Positions 60,266 to 64,000 of a stretch of 64,000 nucleotides of DNA are shown piece by piece. The notes under the pieces are model-generated. The model made no database searches. It was not told the DNA's origin and was given only the letters and a program-made list of their open reading frames with translations. The position numbers and the translations under genes are program-made. This DNA comes from Lantana camara. Lineage: Eukaryota; Streptophyta; Magnoliopsida; Lamiales; Verbenaceae. The stretch lies in contig CM074862.1 of NCBI GenBank assembly GCA_037501455.1, positions 63,147,501 through 63,211,500 of the forward strand, read 5' to 3'. How positions within the stretch are numbered: the first letter of the stretch is position 1; each line of letters opens with the position of its first letter.

Positions 60266-60909
60266 AAAACATATGCAGAACATGTAACTGTCTTCGAACA
60301 AGAATGCAGAACTTTGGAAAACATGTGCTTTAGATCAAGGTATACTATTAAAGTATGAATGATCCTTTCAAGAGAATGTCATTATAAAAAGGATAGTTCA
60401 AAACAAGGTTTAGCTTTGAATTTTAAAACATATGATACTAAAGTAGAATCATGGTTCCAGTTGGAAAACATTTTAACTTCACCTCACCTAATAGTAACAA
60501 AAAAGGTAGGTAGACAGATTACGCGGTGCCCTGAGGATCCCAGTGCTCAACTTTAACTCCTGTAGGTGGTGTACTAGAGTGAGCTTAAGAACTAAGACCC
60601 ACTACTAACCAAGATGCATATGAAATGCATGAAACAAATGAACAAGGAACATGTAACACAAGAGAGTAATACCATTTAAGGTATTCAAGAAAGGTAACAC
60701 ACAAAGGAATACGTTAAAGTGAGTTACTCTTAATGTGGGACTATGATCTTACTATAATCGAGTAAGCTCTAGTCAAATTATGAATCTTATCGCAAACCTT
60801 AAGTTATGAAACAAGTCCACGAAAGAAAACACATTTTGAAAACACATTTTAGACCCTGGATATGGAACCCTAGGTGCAAATGTCTATTCAGAAAGCACAA
60901 GTTTTATTT

Positions 60910-60980
60910 CACTTTTACTATTCAAAAGCACTATTCAATAGTACTATTCAGGATTACTATTCATAGTTACTATTCACAGG
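60910..60980. repeat. ACTATTCA repeats in LTR 58920
   Basis: About six ACTATTCA units in 70 bp within putative intron 1, followed by CA repeats (61014-61052) around GGCATGC. Confidence 0.75.
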
Positions 60981-62908
60981 TCGGGTCAAAGGGTCGGGCC
61001 AAACCCTTACTATACACACACACACACACGGCATGCACACACACACACACACCCTAATTAAATTATGATCTTGATTATAACCTATAGTTTCAAGTTCATG
61101 TTATTATAATCAAGTGTGATCTAGGTTAAAGGTATAACCTATAGTTAAGAGGTCCAATTAAAGCATAAGATCAAGTTATGAAACACTATTCTATCTTAGG
61201 TTAAAACATGTGACACTATTAAAGTGTATATCATATGATCAAGGCTCTATTCCATTAATCTTTATCATATCATAAGCTCAATTCATAATTCATGAATCAT
61301 ATAACCATATAACAACATGTCTCAACATATATCATATCATATCATGAACCTTAGGCATGTATCATGTAACAAGTTAAATTCAATACCAACATGTAACAAG
61401 TTGTGAAATAATTAATTGTAAATCACTATTCCATTAGCTAGCATGCATGAACATAATTCAAATTCCATAATCATGCATCAATTCTCATAATATAACAACC
61501 ATATCACATGATCATAGCATATACTAGAGCATTTCATAACATATTCAAGCATATACTAAACAATTAAAACATATAAACATATATTCAAACATATCATGAA
61601 AACTATATAATAAATACATAAAATAAAATCCTATTTGGCTTAGGGAAGACCCTAAGACCCAACCTAAACATAATATAAACATACCATAACACAAAAACAT
61701 AACATAAAACAAAACAAACTAACCTAAGAGAGGGGGTGGCCGACGACAAGAGGGGGAGAGAGGGAGAAGAAAGGGAGTTGTTAACACAAGTTTGAGCAAG
61801 GAATGAAATGCCTCTTGCCCTCTATTTATAGTTTCTCGCACATTGGAAATAAACTTGAGGTAAGGGTATGAGAGCAAAAGTGGAGTAGCTTCTCTTGGAA
61901 GCGTTAGGCATCTTGAAGCTAAAATGGTACTGTTGGGGGGTATTTCGGTAATTTCACTACCAAAACGTGAAGGTAAGTGGCTGGAAGTATAACCATTCTG
62001 TCCGGGTAAAAATTAGCTTCGAAACGTATATTTATACGTCGAAATCGGATTTACCGTTTAAAAGATACATTACTTTTAGTGAATAAAAGTTTTGAGCTCG
62101 AAACTCAACACAAGTGAAAAATGACTTTCGGGAATGATTTTCAAGTCCGGATTATTTCCAAAATTCAAGAAATAAATCGAGAATCGTTTTGAGTCCAAAA
62201 TCGACTATAAAACATTTTACCGTTAAAAAGTTGAAAATGTAGAATGAATAGTGAATTCTACGTACGAACGTACGCTTCAAAATTTCAAGCTAGGGCTTGA
62301 ATCAAGATTTGTAAAACATCTCAAAAATCTTGAAATAGCTCGAGTAATGCAAATCCAGAGAGAAAACATTTTCTGAATGAAAACCGCTCGTAGAAAGAAT
62401 AGTGAACTACGGTTTTCGTAAACATTTTCAATAAAACAAAGCTCCAGATTAGATTTCCAAGTCAAGAATGATTTCAAAAGACTTGTCTCGACTCAAGGAT
62501 CGATTTGACTGTAAACTTGGGTACGAAAAGATATCGGAATCAAAAGTTCATTTTTAGATGAATAGTAACTTTGGTCGGTAAGTTCCACAAATACCCTTAT
62601 GGTTCAAGAAGGACTCTCTGAGCTTGGAAAACAAATTCAAATAATTGGGAAACATGTGTGGTGAACCTCTAGGGTTCGAGTAACAATATGAACAAGGTAG
62701 GCTCGGGTTATGAATAGTAAACTGTATCAAAGGTCAAGAATTCCCCCTTAAAACATGTCAGATCATATACGAGCACAAAGTTCATGTAAGAATACAATGC
62801 ATGATGGTTCAAAAAGTTGGATCACGGTCTATTAACGCTTTACCAATGCCCTTAACTTACTGTTTTCGTCGAGGCCTTGTTTTGGGCTGTTACAAGCCCC
62901 ATGGTACA

Positions 62909-63443
62909 TGTGACACCCTAAACGGAGGGCACCACATCCCCCGCACTATGAACCCGGTCCACTCATGAAATGGAAAATCCATACATGAACCAGGCTCACA
63001 GCGAACGGAGATAGAACAAAAACAATACTGTGTTAGGCGGGACTAGACCCTGTACCAAGTTTAACAGAAACCAGGAGTGCGGAAGCAAGACAATCATACA
63101 TTCACCAACAACAATGAAATTTCAATTCAAACAAGAATGTAAATACGGGGTTCAACTAAACCAAGAAACCTATCCCGATTAACAATACAAAGCAATAACA
63201 TAAACCGGGTTCAACTAGGGCCCTAGAAACCTGTCCCGAGTTCAAGAAAGCGATATAAATACAATATAGCCTTCAAGGCCCGAATACAAAGCTAGATATC
63301 GGTATGCGGTGCAATGCAGTAAACACGACCAAGACACGAACAAAGACCCCAACAAACACCCGCCTAACAACCACTGGACCTGCAAGACAAGACTAAAAAC
63401 AACGAGAGGGAGGGATTAACCAACTGACTGAGTGAAGAGGGTT

Positions 63444-63495
<52 letters not shown>

Positions 63496-64000
63496 GTGTG
63501 TGTAATATATATATATATATATATACATAAACAGGCAATCAAGCAGGCGTAATTCCATTGTACGTTACATGTTAATAAAGCGAGTGTAAGAAATCAAGAA
63601 TCAATCACTACGTACGGGTGGAATTATGTTCTATCATGCAATTCAGGTAAGCAGGATATATAATGCATGTTTCGATATCCGTACGCCCTCTGTTGATGCC
63701 CATCTTAACGTTCCACGAGCTCCGATTGCTGAACAGGGACTGGGGGCATGCCAGAGGTTACGGATATCTATATATTACGTTTTAACTCAAGCAAGCACGA
63801 ATCAGGGTTTCATTACAATTATCAATAACATGAAAACATGTACAAATTAACCTCCTTACGCCGGTGATGGTCCAGGTAGCTAACCCTTGCCATCCGAGAA
63901 CAGTAGTATTGTGGGTTAATGACTCCCTAGACAGGAATCCCATCTTTCACTAAACCTCCTGGCGGATATCCGGGTTGCTCCAACACCGTGGGACTTATCA
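62909..64000 (-). mobile_element. Partial LTR related to LARD2, cut by window edge
   Basis: Starts TGTGACACCCTAAACGG and follows the LARD2 LTR start for the whole visible 1.1 kb: CCCCCGCACTATG, CGAACGGAGA, GGTTCAACTA, CGAGAGGGAGGG, TGACTGAGTGAAG, CGATATCCGTACGCCC, but with many differences. A long TA repeat (about 63448-63523) is specific to this copy. The predicted left duplication is GTACA (62904-62908). Whether an internal region follows is unknown. Confidence 0.75.

Larger units (their letters stand above)
58920..62894 (-). mobile_element. Gypsy-family LTR, probably solo
   Basis: 3975 bp from about TGCCCCCACC to GGGCTGTTACA. It follows the LTR of the left-end gypsy element block by block: AAGATACCTCTAG, GAGGTATTAGTCAAA, GTAAGCTAGGC, intron 1 acceptor ACCTACAG/GAG at 60560, intron 2 donor TAG/GTGAGGTGA near 60487, and the final GGGCTGTTACA. 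TATA box on the minus strand (plus CTCTATTTATAG near 61820). No matching 5-bp duplication was found (TAAAA against AGCCC), and the left end is diverged, so the border may be off by some bases. Confidence 0.7.

Overview
The window is a stretch of plant nuclear DNA, probably from a eudicot with a large retrotransposon-rich genome. Almost all of it is LTR retrotransposons and solo LTRs inserted inside one another. I see no intact host gene. Gypsy and copia polyproteins of plant type, primer sites matching initiator tRNA-Met, 2-4 kb LTRs, AT-rich spacers, a plant GRF zinc-finger reading frame and a decayed PPR segment all point to a seed plant. The exact taxon cannot be read from the sequence.

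Layout. (1) The oldest visible element is a minus-strand gypsy copy that runs off the left edge. Its gag-pol lies at about 1-4056, with an extra coiled-coil reading frame upstream of gag (4769-5405), a primer site at 5514-5525 and a 5' LTR at 5533-6402 that resumes at 38638-41154. (2) A plus-strand large non-coding retrotransposon (LARD-like, here LARD1, 6403-38632, target duplication GTGAC) split that LTR. (3) LARD1 received three insertions. A nearly coding-intact minus-strand copia element (10750-19701, TCCAC) sits in its internal region. A solo LTR (25055-27709, AACAT) and a complete second LARD on the minus strand (LARD2, 28179-37832, GATCA) sit in its 3' LTR. (4) To the right is a host island (41155-42249) with a GRF zinc-finger frame and a minisatellite. 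(5) Next comes a solo LTR (42250-52318, ACATT) that carries two more solo LTRs (42384-46177, CGGAA; 48054-51650, CAAAC). (6) A second host island (52324-55975) holds a PPR relic, a hairpin split by a solo LTR (52692-54908, TATTT), and 42-bp and 76-bp tandem arrays. (7) The right end has a truncated LTR (about 56080-58917), a gypsy-family LTR (58920-62894) and the start of a LARD2-related LTR (62909 to the edge).

The most interesting signal lies in the LTRs. Although they differ greatly in length (2.2-4.1 kb) and sequence, the LTRs of the autonomous gypsy family, the two LARDs and the solo LTRs share one layout in their own orientation. In order this is: a promoter-side palindrome; a first exon; a putative intron 1 holding a lineage-specific palindrome or tandem array; a short exon; a putative intron 2 with a small covarying hairpin just before its acceptor; and a conserved terminal block (CGAACGG complement, GGGGGATGTGG, GTGCTACA). 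In four LTR types the intron 1 cassette is a set of four or more short palindromes about 32 and 45-60 bp apart. The spacing persists while the palindrome itself changes from CCCCGGCCGGGG to GGGAACGGTCGTTCCC. LARD1 and LARD2 also share a decayed coding-like stretch and repeated GAGAGA-CCCC-TCTCTC hairpins near their polypurine tracts.
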